Shown: positions 43,732 through 54,458, counted from the first letter of the stretch. The stretch: DNA of 64,000 bases from Hyphomicrobiales bacterium (GCA_900472575.1 UCIV01000007.1:62001-126000), one strand, 5' to 3'. Numbers and translations are program-made. The notes: generated by a model from the sequence alone, not told the origin.

Positions 43732-44871
43732 TCAACCCGAGGTCGGCGAGACCACGGCTGTCATAAGGTCATCGTTCCAGTCGCCCGTCACCTTGAAGTG
43801 GCCGGCCGCGCCAAGTTCGAACGCCTCGATCAGATTGTGGTTTACATATGCATAGATACCAGGCTGCTGGAACGTGTAGTAAGCCGCACCGGCAGCGCCT
43901 CCAGGAATGAACCATGTTTCCTGATCGAGTTCTGGCGGATTGGCGAACTTGCCGGTAGCCCAGACATAGTCGCCATGGCCCCCGATGAGATGCGGACGCG
44001 TATCTCTGTTGGCTTGCGAATGCAGGATCAGGACGCGGTCGCCAACCTTTGCCTGCAAGGCGTTCTCACCCGTCAAAGCGCCGACCGCCCCGTTAAACAC
44101 GACGTGTGTCGGGGTTAGTGTCTTCATCGCTTCCAGGACATCCGGATAGGCTTCACCAGCACTTTCGTACTTCTTGAACTGGCCGTTCTCATCCTTCGGA
44201 ACATAAAAGTCCTGCTCGCCGACATAGTACACCTTGTCGTAAACGAGGTCGTGGCCCTTGTGGTCCTTGAGTCCGCCACGCGGCAAAACCATGATCGCGC
44301 CATTCATGCCCGAAGTGACATGCCATGGCACCATGCCGGCGGGGGCACAGTGGTAGACAAAGACACCCGCCTTGGTGGCCTTGAAGCGCAGCACCGCCGT
44401 CTCACCGGGATTGACCACCGTCAGCGCCCCGCCACCCAGCGCACCCGTCGCCGAATGGAAATCTATATTGTGCTGCAGCTCATTGGTATCGGGGTTGACG
44501 AGCGTCAGTTCGACGTAGTCGTCCTGGTGAACGACCATCATCGGCCCCGGAACAGATCCATCGAATGTCATCGCATGGACTTCCGTCCCTTTGTCATCGA
44601 CGATAATCTTCTTTTCCTGGATGGTCATCTTGAACTCGATAACCTTTGGCGCGCCCTCAGCCTTCTGGGTGTGGGCATGTACGAATGGCGGCCTGACCAA
44701 GTCAACCTTGACGCGCTTCAGCGTCGCGATGATTGCTGCTGTTGCAGCGGGATTTGTCTTGATATCTCCACCTTCGGCATGTGCAACAGAGGTGACGACC
44801 GGCGCCAATGCTCCCGCGACAGCTGCGCCGGCCAGCATGCTCCGGCGGGTCAACCGAAACTGTTCACTCAT
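43732..44871 (-). CDS. nirK: Copper-containing nitrite reductase NirK
   Basis: 379 residues. Twin-arginine leader ([20 protein letters not shown]...HAE) for periplasmic export. Type 1 copper ligands are visible as His in LQHNIDFHS and Cys, His, Met in [17 protein letters not shown]. Type 2 histidines are in DFHS, VYHC and near NHNLIEAFE. Active-site Asp in NIDFH. Reduces nitrite to NO. The start at 44871 is preceded by GGGAGAG; the longer frame is not supported. An NnrR-type box lies 80-93 bp upstream. Confidence 0.97.
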   Translation of the reverse strand: MSEQFRLTRRSMLAGAAVAGALAPVVTSVAHAEGGDIKTNPAATAAIIATLKRVKVDLVRPPFVHAHTQKAEGAPKVIEFKMTIQEKKIIVDDKGTEVHAMTFDGSVPGPMMVVHQDDYVELTLVNPDTNELQHNIDFHSATGALGGGALTVVNPGETAVLRFKATKAGVFVYHCAPAGMVPWHVTSGMNGAIMVLPRGGLKDHKGHDLVYDKVYYVGEQDFYVPKDENGQFKKYESAGEAYPDVLEAMKTLTPTHVVFNGAVGALTGENALQAKVGDRVLILHSQANRDTRPHLIGGHGDYVWATGKFANPPELDQETWFIPGGAAGAAYYTFQQPGIYAYVNHNLIEAFELGAAGHFKVTGDWNDDLMTAVVSPTSG

Positions 44872-44950
44872 GAAAGTCTCTCCCTTTTTCAAGAAGCGGA
44901 CCAATGTCTGTTCCGCAGCTTCGAAGTTAGATCGACTTGAATGCGCGTTA

Positions 44951-44964
44951 TTGTTCCAACACAA
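44951..44964. promoter_or_regulatory. NnrR/FNR-type box upstream of nirK
   Basis: Read toward nirK: TTGTG-TTGG-AACAA, a TTG-N8-CAA 14-mer. Its distance from the start allows a class II promoter with the box near -41. Confidence 0.65.
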
Positions 44965-45233
44965 ATAAAAACGAGAGTTATCGCGTATAGGTAGATTACG
45001 CGAAGAGACACTCGTCCACTTGATCAATGCTGATTTTTAGGGAACACTGAAGTACCGGGCGAAGAAAGTTTTGCTCATCGAGCCCTGGGGCAGTGGCCGA
45101 TCCGAACCATGATTGGACTTGGTTTCAGTACATTGGCAATATCGTCTTGAATGTTGTGCGTCGCCCGCGGCACAATTTTCGTTTGTCTTCTTTTTAATCT
45201 TTACGCATATTTTTTTGGCGAACTGCGGCTTAT

Positions 45234-45247
45234 TTGACTTTTATCAA
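45234..45247 (+). promoter_or_regulatory. FixK/FNR box upstream of napE
   Basis: TTGAC-TTTT-ATCAA, nearly perfect FNR/FixK palindrome (TTGAT-N4-ATCAA), 84 bp before napE. Differs from the TTGYG-type boxes on the nir and nor genes, which suggests oxygen rather than NO control of nap. Confidence 0.7.
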
Positions 45248-45330
45248 GGTGAACGACTATCGGATTTGGTTATAATTAAGGCATTTGGTGCATATTTGCA
45301 TTTCAGATCTTGCCAGAACCGGAAGCGAAT

Positions 45331-45546
45331 ATGGTTGAGCCGACCGCAACTCTCGAACAGACATCGTTCCGTCAAAAGCGGCGTCGCGAGCTGCTGACTT
45401 TTGTTGTTCTCGCGTTTGGCATCTGGCCCATAGTCGCGGTCGGCACTGTTGCCACCTATGGCTTCGCAGTTTGGGCCTACCAGATCGTCTATGGCCCCCC
45501 TGGCCCGCACGACATAACCCCGGCACGGCCAAATTCGGCGGAGTGA
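45331..45546 (+). CDS. napE: NapE, small membrane subunit of the nap cluster
   Basis: 71 residues. Basic cytoplasmic N-terminus (FRQKRRRELLTF), one helix (VVLAFGIWPIVAVGTVATYGFAVW) and a short Pro-rich tail. ATG at 45331 chosen (GGAAG site); a TTG 21 bases upstream is weaker. NapE function is unknown, but it opens nap operons in several alphaproteobacteria. Confidence 0.88.
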   Translation: MVEPTATLEQTSFRQKRRRELLTFVVLAFGIWPIVAVGTVATYGFAVWAYQIVYGPPGPHDITPARPNSAE

Positions 45547-45551
45547 GTGAC

Positions 45552-46052
45552 ATGGGGCAGATGGCCAGCACGCGTCGCGCATTCTTGACCGGCAGCGTTT
45601 TGCGCGAAAACAGCAGTTATTACCCGCCCGGCGTTACAGATGAATCCGTAGGCAACTGTACGGGCTGCAGTAACTGCGTTGATGCCTGTCCGACAAAAAT
45701 AATCAGCCTGCGTGATCGTATTCCCACCGTCGATTTTCAAGTCGGCGAATGTACGTTCTGCGGTGAATGTTCCGCGCGATGTCCTGAGCGGGTTTTCCCG
45801 CCTGAACCCGCCACATCATTCGCGCATCATGCCGTCATTGCAGATAGCTGTCTCGCGTTGAACTTCGTTGATTGCCAGGCGTGTCGCGATGCCTGTCCGA
45901 CGACGGCAATCCGGTTCAAACCCCGGCTGGGCGGGCCTTTCGTGCCGGTGCTCGATACCGATCCTTGTACCGGTTGCGGTGCCTGCATTTCGGTCTGTCC
46001 CACCCAGTCCATCACCATGACGGCAAACAGGATGGAGGTGGCGCATGCGTGA
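45552..46052 (+). CDS. napF: NapF, ferredoxin-type maturation protein
   Basis: 166 residues. Four [4Fe-4S] cysteine clusters visible: CTGCSNCVDAC, CTFCGECSARC, CLALNFVDCQACRDAC (variant) and CTGCGACISVC. NapF inserts or protects the Fe-S cluster of NapA in the cytoplasm before Tat export. 5 bp after napE; overlaps napD. Confidence 0.95.
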   Translation: MGQMASTRRAFLTGSVLRENSSYYPPGVTDESVGNCTGCSNCVDACPTKIISLRDRIPTVDFQVGECTFCGECSARCPERVFPPEPATSFAHHAVIADSCLALNFVDCQACRDACPTTAIRFKPRLGGPFVPVLDTDPCTGCGACISVCPTQSITMTANRMEVAHA

Positions 46053-46326
46053 ACCACAGCACCATATATCGAGCGCCGTGGTCGTCGTGCGGCCCGAAGC
46101 GGTCGAGCGTATGACTGCCGCCCTCACCGATATCGAAGGCGTCGAGGTGCATGCCACCGGTGGCGGCAAGATCGTCATCGTCATCGAAGGCCCGAGTTCC
46201 GGCTTTCTCGGTGAAACATTGATCGGAATTTCGGCGATGGATGACGTCATCGCCGCACACATGGTCTTCGAACAGACAATTACAGAAAAGGAGATGTCGG
46301 ATGACGGCAGAACTCACGCGGCGTGA
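46045..46326 (+). CDS. napD: NapD, NapA leader-binding chaperone
   Basis: 93 residues. [44 protein letters not shown] is the NapD ferredoxin-like fold. It binds the Tat leader of NapA to hold back export until cofactor insertion. Overlaps napF by 8 bp and napA by 26 bp. Confidence 0.95.
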   Translation: MREPQHHISSAVVVVRPEAVERMTAALTDIEGVEVHATGGGKIVIVIEGPSSGFLGETLIGISAMDDVIAAHMVFEQTITEKEMSDDGRTHAA

Positions 46327-48805
46327 CGTGCTGAAAGCGCAAGCTGCTGCCATCGCAGCATCGACAGCCGGCATCGCCATGCCGGCAGCCGCCCAATCCG
46401 TCCCCGGTGGCGTTGCGGCACTGGAAATCAAGTGGTCCAAAGCCCCCTGTCGCTTCTGCGGCACCGGTTGCGGTGTCATGGTCGGTGTTAAGGAAAACCA
46501 CGTGGTTGCCACCCATGGCGACATGGAGGCCGAGGTCAATCGCGGCCTCAACTGCGTCAAGGGCTACTTCCTGTCGAAAATCATGTACGGCAAGGACCGG
46601 CTGACGACACCGCTCCTACGCAAACGCAACGGCGTCTTTGACAAGGAAGGCGAATTCGAACCCGTCACCTGGGAAGAAGCCTTCGACATCATGGCCGAGA
46701 AGGCCAAGAAGACCCTGAAGGAAAAGGGTCCGACAGCGCTCGGAATGTTCGGCTCCGGCCAATGGACGATTTTCGAAGGGTATGCCGCGACAAAACTGAT
46801 GCGCGCTGGCTTCCGATCGAACAACCTCGACCCCAACGCCCGCCACTGCATGGCGTCGGCAGCTTATGGCTTCATGCGCACCTTCGGCATGGACGAGCCG
46901 ATGGGCTGTTATGACGACTTCGAACATGCCGACGCCTTCGTGCTGTGGGGCTCGAACATGGCTGAGATGCATCCCATCCTGTGGACGCGTCTTGCCGACC
47001 GTCGCCTGGGCCACGAGCATGTAAAGGTCTCTGTTCTGTCGACCTTCACCCATCGCAGCATGGACCTTGCCGACATTCCGCTGGTCTTCAAACCCGGGAC
47101 GGATCTGGCGATCCTCAACTACATCGCCAACCACATCATCCAGACCGGTCGCGTCAACCAGGAATTCATCGACAAGAACACCAAGTTCATGCAGGCGACG
47201 ACCGACATCGGTTATGGCCTGCGCGCCGAACACCCGCTGGAAGTCAAGGCGACCGGTGCGGCCAAGGCGGCCGAGATGACGCCGATCGATTTCGAAGCCT
47301 TCAAGAAGCACGTTTCCGAATACACGCTCGACAAGGTAGCCGAGCTTGCAGGTGTCGACAAAGCCTTTCTTGAACAGCTGGCCGAGCTTTATGCCGACCC
47401 CAAGATCAAGGTCATGTCGCTCTGGACTATGGGCTTCAACCAGCACGTCCGCGGCGTCTGGGCCAACCAGATGGTCTACAACATCCATCTCTTGACCGGT
47501 AAAATCTCCGAGCCGGGCAACAGCCCCTTCTCGCTGACCGGCCAGCCTTCGGCCTGCGGCACCGCCCGCGAGGTCGGCACATTTGCCCACCGCCTGCCGG
47601 CCGACATGACTGTGACTAATCCGGAGCACCGCAAACACGCAGAGGAACTCTGGAAGATCCCGCACGGCATCATCCCGGAAAAGCCCGGCTACCATGCCGT
47701 CCAGCAGGACCGCATGCTGCATGATGGTAAGCTGAACTTCTACTGGGTTCAGGTGAACAACAACATGCAGGCCGCTGCCAACAACAGCAACGAGGCCTAT
47801 CTCGGCTATCGCAACCCGGACAATTTCATCGTTGTTTCGGATGCCTACCCGACGGTAACGGCCCTAAGTGCCGATCTTATCCTGCCCGCTGCGATGTGGG
47901 TGGAGAAGGAAGGTGCTTACGGCAATGCCGAACGCCGCACCCATGTATGGCACCAGTTGGTAAACGCGCCGGGCGAAGCCCGCTCCGACCTCTGGCAGTT
48001 GGTTGAGTTCTCCAAGCGCTTCACCACCGAGGAAGTCTGGCCGCAGGACATTCTCGACCAGAACCCGGACTATAAAGGCAAGACCCTCTACCAAGTCCTT
48101 TTCCAGAATGGTCAGGTCGACCGGTTCCCGGTCACCGAAATCTCGCCAGACTACGAAAACCGCGAGGCCAAGGCTTTTGGCTTTTACATCCAGAAAGGCA
48201 TATTCGAGGAATATGCGAGCTTCGGACGTGGCCATGGCCACGACTTGGGTCCATACGACCTCTATCATGAAGTTCGCGGTCTGCGCTGGCCGGTGGTCGA
48301 CGGCAAGGAAACCAAATGGCGTTACCGTGAAGGTTATGATCCCTACGTGAAAGCAGGCGAAGGCGTCAAATTTTACGGTCAGAAGGACGGTCGCGCCGTC
48401 ATCCTCGCCGCCCCTTACGAGCCGCCGGCGGAATCACCGGATGACGAGTTCGGCTTCTGGCTGGTCACCGGCCGTGTTCTCGAACACTGGCATTCCGGCT
48501 CTATGACCATGCGCGTTCCCGAACTCTACAGAGCGTTCCCAGGTGCCCGCTGCTTCATGAACGGCGACGACGCGCGCCGGCTCGGCATCAACCAGGGCGG
48601 ACAGGTGAAAATCCAGTCGCGCCGCGGCGAGATCATCAGCCGGGTGGATATCCGCGGCCGTAACCGCATGCCGCATGGCGTGATCTTCGTGCCTTGGTTC
48701 GACGCCAGCCAGTTGATCAACAAGGTCACGCTCGATGCCACCGACCCCATTTCCAAACAGACGGATTTCAAAAAATGCGCAGTCAAGATCCTTCCCGTCG
48801 CCTGA
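46301..48805 (+). CDS. napA: NapA, periplasmic nitrate reductase catalytic subunit
   Basis: 834 residues, normal for NapA. Tat leader with [18 protein letters not shown]-terminal [4Fe-4S] ligands CRFCGTGC...NCVKGYF, molybdenum Cys in [10 protein letters not shown], then molybdopterin-binding domains to the C-terminus. Reduces nitrate to nitrite in the periplasm. The start at 46301 is inside napD and preceded by GGAGATGTCGG. The operon order EFDABC places it third in function. Confidence 0.98.
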   Translation: MTAELTRRDVLKAQAAAIAASTAGIAMPAAAQSVPGGVAALEIKWSKAPCRFCGTGCGVMVGVKENHVVATHGDMEAEVNRGLNCVKGYFLSKIMYGKDRLTTPLLRKRNGVFDKEGEFEPVTWEEAFDIMAEKAKKTLKEKGPTALGMFGSGQWTIFEGYAATKLMRAGFRSNNLDPNARHCMASAAYGFMRTFGMDEPMGCYDDFEHADAFVLWGSNMAEMHPILWTRLADRRLGHEHVKVSVLSTFTHRSMDLADIPLVFKPGTDLAILNYIANHIIQTGRVNQEFIDKNTKFMQATTDIGYGLRAEHPLEVKATGAAKAAEMTPIDFEAFKKHVSEYTLDKVAELAGVDKAFLEQLAELYADPKIKVMSLWTMGFNQHVRGVWANQMVYNIHLLTGKISEPGNSPFSLTGQPSACGTAREVGTFAHRLPADMTVTNPEHRKHAEELWKIPHGIIPEKPGYHAVQQDRMLHDGKLNFYWVQVNNNMQAAANNSNEAYLGYRNPDNFIVVSDAYPTVTALSADLILPAAMWVEKEGAYGNAERRTHVWHQLVNAPGEARSDLWQLVEFSKRFTTEEVWPQDILDQNPDYKGKTLYQVLFQNGQVDRFPVTEISPDYENREAKAFGFYIQKGIFEEYASFGRGHGHDLGPYDLYHEVRGLRWPVVDGKETKWRYREGYDPYVKAGEGVKFYGQKDGRAVILAAPYEPPAESPDDEFGFWLVTGRVLEHWHSGSMTMRVPELYRAFPGARCFMNGDDARRLGINQGGQVKIQSRRGEIISRVDIRGRNRMPHGVIFVPWFDASQLINKVTLDATDPISKQTDFKKCAVKILPVA

Positions 48806-49266
48806 GTCGGCGTCTCTGGACGCTTTTCGCGCTTGCTCTGTGTCTGGTCACCGGCACGGTCGCTCTCGCACAGACCGTGCCGCAACTATCGGGCCGTTCA
48901 AGCCCGATGCAAAACACCGGAGCGGATCCGCTGCCGAGATGGATCGTCGACGACATCCAGAAGATGCGCAACTATCCCGATCAGCCGCCGGTCATCCCGC
49001 ATTCGATCGAGGGATACCAGCTGTCGGTCAACACCAACCGCTGCATGTCCTGTCACCGACGTGAACTGACAGAAGGTTCCGGTGCGCCGATGATCAGCGT
49101 TACCCATTATATGAACCGTGAGGGCCAGATGCTGGCCGACGTTTCGCCGCGCCGTTATTTCTGCACTGCGTGCCACGTCCCGCAGGCAGATACGCGGCCC
49201 CTTGTCGACAACACGTTCAAGGATATGAGCGAACTCGGCTTCAAACCGGCGGGATCTGGACAATGA
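48775..49266 (+). CDS. napB: NapB, diheme cytochrome subunit
   Basis: 163 residues. Signal peptide ([23 protein letters not shown]), two haem sites CMSCH and CTACH with axial-ligand histidines nearby ([13 protein letters not shown]). Takes electrons from NapC to NapA in the periplasm. Its start overlaps the napA end by 31 bp. Confidence 0.96.
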   Translation: MRSQDPSRRLSRRLWTLFALALCLVTGTVALAQTVPQLSGRSSPMQNTGADPLPRWIVDDIQKMRNYPDQPPVIPHSIEGYQLSVNTNRCMSCHRRELTEGSGAPMISVTHYMNREGQMLADVSPRRYFCTACHVPQADTRPLVDNTFKDMSELGFKPAGSGQ

Positions 49267-49967
49267 TCGGCATGATCAAAGCAGTGATCCTTTGGGCCTG
49301 GCGTATTCTCGCCACGCCCGCTGGAACCTTGGGCCTGGGCTTCCTCACGCTCGGCGGTTTTGTTGGAGGGGTGATTTTCTGGGGCGCGTTCAACACGGCA
49401 CTGGAAGTGACCAATACTGAAAAATTCTGCACCGGTTGTCACGAAATGAAGACCAACGTCTACGAGGAATTGACGCAAACGGTGCATTTCTCCAACCGTT
49501 CGGGTGTTCGGGCATCTTGTCCGGATTGCCACGTCCCGCATCAATGGACTGACAAGATCGCCCGCAAGATGCAGGCTTCGAAAGAAGTCTGGGGCAAGAT
49601 CTTCGGTACGATCAGCACGCGCGAGAAGTTTCTCGACAAGCGGCTTGAGCTTGCCCAGCACGAATGGGCGCGTCTGAAGGCCAATGACAGCCTGGAATGC
49701 CGGAACTGCCACTCGTCGATTGCTATGGATTTGACCAAGCAAACGAAACGCGCTGCTGACATTCACACACGTTATCTCCTCTCGGGCAAAGCGACCTGTA
49801 TCGACTGCCACAAGGGAATTGCGCATGAACTTCCCAACATGGATGGTGTCGATCCTGGCTGGAAAGTTCCGGCCGAGCTGATGGGTAAAGCCGCCTCGCA
49901 CGGTCTTCAGGACACCGATCAGCTGGCAGCCTATCTGGCCGCCCGGGAAGGTAACAGCATCGACTGA
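49263..49967 (+). CDS. napC: NapC, tetraheme quinol dehydrogenase
   Basis: 234 residues. One N-terminal membrane helix (~20-45) and four haem motifs: CTGCH, CPDCH, CRNCH, CIDCH. Oxidises quinol and feeds NapB. The start overlaps napB by 4 bp (ATGA). Last gene of nap, followed by a strong terminator. Confidence 0.96.
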   Translation: MIGMIKAVILWAWRILATPAGTLGLGFLTLGGFVGGVIFWGAFNTALEVTNTEKFCTGCHEMKTNVYEELTQTVHFSNRSGVRASCPDCHVPHQWTDKIARKMQASKEVWGKIFGTISTREKFLDKRLELAQHEWARLKANDSLECRNCHSSIAMDLTKQTKRAADIHTRYLLSGKATCIDCHKGIAHELPNMDGVDPGWKVPAELMGKAASHGLQDTDQLAAYLAAREGNSID

Positions 49968-49977
49968 TCGCCGCGAT

Positions 49978-50006
49978 ATAATCAGCCCCGAAACGGGGCT
50001 GATTAT
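49978..50006 (+). terminator. Rho-independent terminator of nap
   Basis: Perfect 13-bp stem (ATAATCAGCCCCG / CGGGGCTGATTAT) with an AAA loop, then ACTGTTT, 10 bp past napC. Being symmetric, it may also stop transcription from the convergent DUF2249 operon. Confidence 0.8.
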
Positions 50007-50061
50007 ACTGTTTAGTGGCGATGACAAGCGATACGATCAGGATGGAAACAGGTCCAGTCCG

Positions 50062-50571
50062 CTATCCGACCCGGATAAGCATTCGATAGACGTTGCCTGA
50101 ACCATCCGAAGCACCGACCCAGCGGTGCCCCCTGTTTTCGAGCTCGGTCGCCAGGAATGCTGGCTCGCGTTCAAAAAGCACAAACAAGACTTCGCCCGGC
50201 TCCATCAACGAAAGTCGCGACAGCACTTTTTCCATCGGGACTGGTGGTTGCGCACCGACGAGGTCGAGCTGCCATAACGGCTCCGGCCAATCCGAAGCGT
50301 CCTCGGCGCCGCTCGATACGACGACATGAGCCGCCTGTTTTGCAATCGGCGAAAAGATAATCTCCCAATCGCCGGTATCGAGCTCAAGGGTTTCGCTTGA
50401 AAAACCCTGTCTGCTCATCAGCGGCAGAAGCGGGGTCGGCTTGAATGTGGAGAGAAGCCGGAGCCCCTCTCCTGGCGCTAATGACCGAACAGCCGCCATG
50501 ATGTCCTGAAAAGGCTCCCCGCCTTCGCGCAGAATAGGGCGGACATCGAGTTCCTTGTAAACCTGCGACAT
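50062..50571 (-). CDS. Double DUF2249-domain protein
   Basis: 169 residues with two copies of the DUF2249 fold: residues ~5-85 (ELDVRPILREGGEPFQDIMAAVRSLAPGEGLRL) and ~95-169 (WQLDLVGAQPPVPMEKVLSRLSLMEPGEVLFVL). Found near nir, nor and hemerythrin genes in many denitrifiers; suspected in nitrosative stress or metal handling, unproven. Second gene of a minus-strand pair. Confidence 0.88.
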   Translation of the reverse strand: MSQVYKELDVRPILREGGEPFQDIMAAVRSLAPGEGLRLLSTFKPTPLLPLMSRQGFSSETLELDTGDWEIIFSPIAKQAAHVVVSSGAEDASDWPEPLWQLDLVGAQPPVPMEKVLSRLSLMEPGEVLFVLFEREPAFLATELENRGHRWVGASDGSGNVYRMLIRVG

Positions 50572-50641
50572 GCGGATTCTCCTAATAAAGGAATGTGGGC
50601 CGCTGCAATTAACCCGACAGTTTCAAAACAGCCGACTTATA

Positions 50642-50923
50642 TCAGTGATTGCCACCGCAGGAACAACCGCAACCATCATGCTTGAGCCGCTTGAGCTCAA
50701 CCTTCCAAAGCTGCGGGCCGTGCTCGAGGTATTCCCACCCAAAAAGGCCGGCGAAGTTTGTATCGAGATGCATGCGCAAAGGGATCGGATCGTGATCTAC
50801 TGTAATGTGCAGCACCTCACCAGGCTCAAGCGTTTCCAGCGTGCCAAAAATGCGCCGATGACGCTGAGCCCCCGGAATTTCGCGAACATCGATCGAGAGA
50901 ACCTCACCAAGCTTTGCAGTCAT
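50642..50923 (-). CDS. DUF2249-domain protein with Cys/His-rich tail
   Basis: 93 residues. One DUF2249 domain (SIDVREIPGAQRHRRIFGTLETLEPGEVLHITVDHDP) and a metal-binding-looking end, HDGCGCSCGGNH. 70 bp before the double-domain gene. Probably driven by the TTG-N8-CAA box at 51015-51028. Confidence 0.88.
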   Translation of the reverse strand: MTAKLGEVLSIDVREIPGAQRHRRIFGTLETLEPGEVLHITVDHDPIPLRMHLDTNFAGLFGWEYLEHGPQLWKVELKRLKHDGCGCSCGGNH

Positions 50924-51014
50924 CGTGTTTATCGTCCTTCATCTGCCCGCGAGATATGTCGGGCCTGGGGCGCGGCCTATGACCTTTCGCTAACACACGC
51001 AAAACGCCCCCTCG

Positions 51015-51028
51015 TTGTTTCGGCTCAA
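51015..51028. promoter_or_regulatory. NnrR/FNR-type box between DUF2249 genes and hemN
   Basis: TTG-TTTCGGCT-CAA. An adjacent perfect 16-bp palindrome CTCAAAGATCTTTGAG (51024-51039) overlaps its end and may be a second operator. Can serve either direction. Confidence 0.45.
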
Positions 51029-51127
51029 AGATCTTTGAGATCCAGCCAATCCGTTCGCTGCTTGGCATTCGGCAAAGAAGGATAGGTGTGCGACCTCTAC
51101 TTTTGCTCCTGTCACAGGAGTTGAACG

Positions 51128-52480
51128 ATGAAGAGAAGCATTCTTGAGCGCTATGGCGACGCCCGGCTACCGCGCTACACCAGCTATCCGACCGCGCCGC
51201 GGTTTTCTGCGTCCATTGGTGCCGGAACCTATGGCGACTGGTTGTCCCAGATCGAGGGCGACGATCCTATCTCTCTTTATGTCCATATTCCGTTCTGTCG
51301 GTCGATGTGCTGGTACTGCGGCTGTCACACGACGATCACCCTGAAAGACCAGCCGATACTCGATTATCTCGATGTCCTGAAACGGGAGATAAGTCTGGTT
51401 GCTGACGCCATGCCGAGAAAGCCGGAAATAGCCACGATCCATTTCGGTGGCGGCACGCCGACGATCATGGAACCAAATGAATTTCTGGATCTCGACTTCC
51501 ACCTGCGCAGCCGTTTCGCTTTTGTCGAGAAAACGGAACTGGCAGTAGAGATAGATCCCCGCACCCTGACCGATGAGATGATCTCTGCCCTCGGCAGGGC
51601 CGGTGTCACGCGTGCGAGCCTGGGCGTACAGAGCTTCGATCCGAAAGTGCAAAAAGCGATCAACCGCATTCAGACCCCAAAGCAGACCCGCGCTGCAACT
51701 GAAGGCCTCCGCGCCGCCGGTGTCGGAAGTATCAATTTCGACCTCATCTACGGCTTGCCGCATCAAACCGTCGCTTCCGCAATCGAAACGGCAGAAACCG
51801 CCATATCCATGCGCCCCGACCGGTTTGCCGTTTTTGGCTATGCCCACGTCCCGACCTTCAAGAAACATCAGCGCCTTATCGATGAGGCAGCGCTCGCAGA
51901 CGCAGCCGGACGCCATGCACAGGCCGAGGTGATTGCCGCGACCTTGCTCGATGCCGGATACAGGCAGATCGGGCTCGACCATTTTGCCCTTCCCGGCGAC
52001 AGCCTGTCGATAGCCGCCAAAACCGGATCGCTACATCGGAATTTCCAGGGTTACACGACGGACGCCTGTGAGACCCTGATCGGCTTTGGCGCTTCTGCGA
52101 TCGGCCGTTCAGCTCACGGCTACGTGCAAAACGAGGTCGCTATCGGCCGATATGCGCAGTCCGTCGCCACTGGCCAGCTTGCCACTGCCAAAGGCTATCG
52201 GCTGACCGCCGACGATCGGCTGAGAGCCGAGATCATCGAGCAGGTCATGTGCGATTTTTCGGTCGATCTTGCCGCGATATGCCGATCTCACGGTGTCTCG
52301 GCAGATACGATCGTGAATGGGAATCCGCAGCTTCGACGCCTGCTCGCAGATGAAATCGTAACATTGGAGAATGGGGTTTTGCTCCTGCGCGGCGAGGAGC
52401 GTTTTCTGGTGAGGGCAGTTGCTGCGTGTTTCGACGCCTATCTTGCTCAGGCGGGCCGCACCCATTCCAAAGCGGCTTAA
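51128..52480 (+). CDS. hemN: Oxygen-independent coproporphyrinogen III oxidase
   Basis: 450 residues. Radical-SAM cluster CRSMCWYCGC (residues ~58-67), HFGGGTPT, and the HemN-type C-terminal domain. Decarboxylates coproporphyrinogen III without oxygen, supplying haem for NapBC and NorBC under anoxia. The ATG follows an AGGAGTTGAACG site. Ends in a terminator shared with norD. Confidence 0.95.
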   Translation: MKRSILERYGDARLPRYTSYPTAPRFSASIGAGTYGDWLSQIEGDDPISLYVHIPFCRSMCWYCGCHTTITLKDQPILDYLDVLKREISLVADAMPRKPEIATIHFGGGTPTIMEPNEFLDLDFHLRSRFAFVEKTELAVEIDPRTLTDEMISALGRAGVTRASLGVQSFDPKVQKAINRIQTPKQTRAATEGLRAAGVGSINFDLIYGLPHQTVASAIETAETAISMRPDRFAVFGYAHVPTFKKHQRLIDEAALADAAGRHAQAEVIAATLLDAGYRQIGLDHFALPGDSLSIAAKTGSLHRNFQGYTTDACETLIGFGASAIGRSAHGYVQNEVAIGRYAQSVATGQLATAKGYRLTADDRLRAEIIEQVMCDFSVDLAAICRSHGVSADTIVNGNPQLRRLLADEIVTLENGVLLLRGEERFLVRAVAACFDAYLAQAGRTHSKAA

Positions 52481-52498
52481 ACGCTCATTGTAGAAGAT

Positions 52499-52527
52499 GG
52501 ACCCGGCCTTCGGGTAAGGCCGGGTCC
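52499..52527. terminator. Bidirectional terminator between hemN and norD
   Basis: Perfect 12-bp stem GGACCCGGCCTT / AAGGCCGGGTCC with a CGGGT loop, between convergent genes. Confidence 0.75.
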
Positions 52528-52548
52528 TCGCTGGAGTCGGTTGGGGGA

Positions 52549-54447
52549 TTAACCGACCAGCCCGCGATAAATGGCCGGAAGTGCCGAAGGCAGCTTGCGG
52601 ATATCCGGCACGACAGCAAATCCATGCTGACCGAAAATCGCCGGCACATAGGATTTGGCATCCTGATCGACGGTAACCCCGAACACCTGCACACCCTTGC
52701 GACGCGCCTCGATCACCGAACGCCGCGTATCCTCCAGCGCGAACCGGCCTTCGTAGTGATCGACATCATTGGGCTTGCCGTCGGTCAACACCAGCATAAG
52801 GTGCTTGCGGTTGGGCTGTTCGGACAGCTTTGCGGCAGCATGGCGGATCGCCGCGCCGATACGGGTGTAATAACCGGGTTTCAGCGAGGCGATGCGGCGG
52901 CGCACGGCACGGCTCATCGGCTCGTCGAACGCCTTCACGGCTTCCACCCGCACCCAGTCGCGCCGACGCGAGGTGAAGGTGAGGATGGAGTGCTTGTCGC
53001 CACAGGCGGAGAGCCCCTCGGCCAGCACCATTAGTGCTTCCTTTTCGACATCCAGCACCCGCCGGTCGTTGAACCAGGAATCGGTTGAGAGCGACACATC
53101 GACCAGCAGCGTCACCGCCAGGTCATGCGCCTGCGGCCGGCTCATCAGGTGGATACGGTCGGAGCATTCTCCGCTGGCTTTCAGGTCGGTGCGACTGCGC
53201 ACGACGGCATCGAGATCGAGGTCCGTGCCATCAAACTGGGCGCGCAGCATCTCGCGTTTCGGTCGCATCACCTCGAACTGCCGCCGCACCCGGCGAATGA
53301 GGTTTTTGACCTGCTCGGACTGCTGGAAATCCTCGCCCTCCAGCGGAGCCGGACCGGCAAACACCCGGCAATGATCGCGCATATAGACGCCGCGACGATA
53401 ATCCCATTCCGGATAGGTGAGTTCAGCGACAAGAGGCGTATGCACCAGCGCTTCCGGCGGCAGGTCGAGATCGAAACGGAATTTTGCCGATGGTCGCCCC
53501 TTTCGCTCGCCGAGCGTCATCTCGTCCAATTCGTCGGCAGCCGCCGCGTCATGATCGTCGCTATCGTCACCGGGGCGATCGACATTAACCATCTCCGCCA
53601 TGGCGAGGATTTTTTCGAAACGGTTGAGGATAAAAGGGCTGCGCTCGCCTTTCCTCTGAGAATCCTTTTCGCGCACGGCGATATGGCGGCCACCCGCCAT
53701 GGCATCCTGCGTTGCGCCACCGGCGGGACGATCCTCCTCCTGCCGCGGTTCCGCCTCCTCCCGCGAAAACACATCCGGCCAGAGCGGCACCGGCAGCATT
53801 GGCAAATAACCGGGCGGCGCCTTCAGCGGCCACGGCCCCGCTTGGTAAAGCGGCGCAAGACCGGCGCCATGCCGCAACAGATCGCTGATGCGATTTTCCA
53901 CCATCTGCTCGATACGCGGCAGCTTTCCGCGCTGACGTTGTTCGATCAGCGACAGACAGAGATTTTGATAACGCGGCATCAATCCTGGGAAGGCTTCAAG
54001 CACATCCTCCACCCGGTGCGCCGCCTGTTCAAGCAGTGCCAGATCGCGGCGAAGCGGATCGATTTCATGGATCGGCGAAAGATCCATCCGCGCCATGACC
54101 GCCGCGAGCCACAGATAGAGATCGCGGTTGAGATCGCGCTGCGGCATCAGGTCTAGCACCGGCGGCAACATCAACGATGCCTCGTCGCGGGCCGGGTGGA
54201 CGAGCTTTTCTTCTCCCAAACCCATGCGCTGGCGGAGTTTCAGGCGATGCGCGGATGCCTTGCCCCGGGCCGGAACGAGCTGTACCGCCCGCTCGCCACC
54301 GAAACCACGGAAGCAGACGGAGATCACCGGAAGCACCTCTTCCAGCTTCACCGCGGCCATCTCATATCGCGGCCAGGTGCGGGTATTGCCGGCAAAATTG
54401 TGCCAGGCGCGTCCGACGGTTTCTTCGAGTTCGAGAAAATCCAGCAT
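52549..54447 (-). CDS. norD: NorD, nitric oxide reductase activation protein
   Basis: 632 residues. The C-terminal VWA domain has a MIDAS site (DVSLSTDSW, with Asp-x-Ser-x-Ser) and TDGKPNDVDHYEGR. The long N-terminal region is typical of NorD. Works with the MoxR-type ATPase NorQ to activate NorBC. Last gene of norCBQD. Confidence 0.95.
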   Translation of the reverse strand: MLDFLELEETVGRAWHNFAGNTRTWPRYEMAAVKLEEVLPVISVCFRGFGGERAVQLVPARGKASAHRLKLRQRMGLGEEKLVHPARDEASLMLPPVLDLMPQRDLNRDLYLWLAAVMARMDLSPIHEIDPLRRDLALLEQAAHRVEDVLEAFPGLMPRYQNLCLSLIEQRQRGKLPRIEQMVENRISDLLRHGAGLAPLYQAGPWPLKAPPGYLPMLPVPLWPDVFSREEAEPRQEEDRPAGGATQDAMAGGRHIAVREKDSQRKGERSPFILNRFEKILAMAEMVNVDRPGDDSDDHDAAAADELDEMTLGERKGRPSAKFRFDLDLPPEALVHTPLVAELTYPEWDYRRGVYMRDHCRVFAGPAPLEGEDFQQSEQVKNLIRRVRRQFEVMRPKREMLRAQFDGTDLDLDAVVRSRTDLKASGECSDRIHLMSRPQAHDLAVTLLVDVSLSTDSWFNDRRVLDVEKEALMVLAEGLSACGDKHSILTFTSRRRDWVRVEAVKAFDEPMSRAVRRRIASLKPGYYTRIGAAIRHAAAKLSEQPNRKHLMLVLTDGKPNDVDHYEGRFALEDTRRSVIEARRKGVQVFGVTVDQDAKSYVPAIFGQHGFAVVPDIRKLPSALPAIYRGLVG

Positions 54448-54458
54448 CGCGTTCTCCC

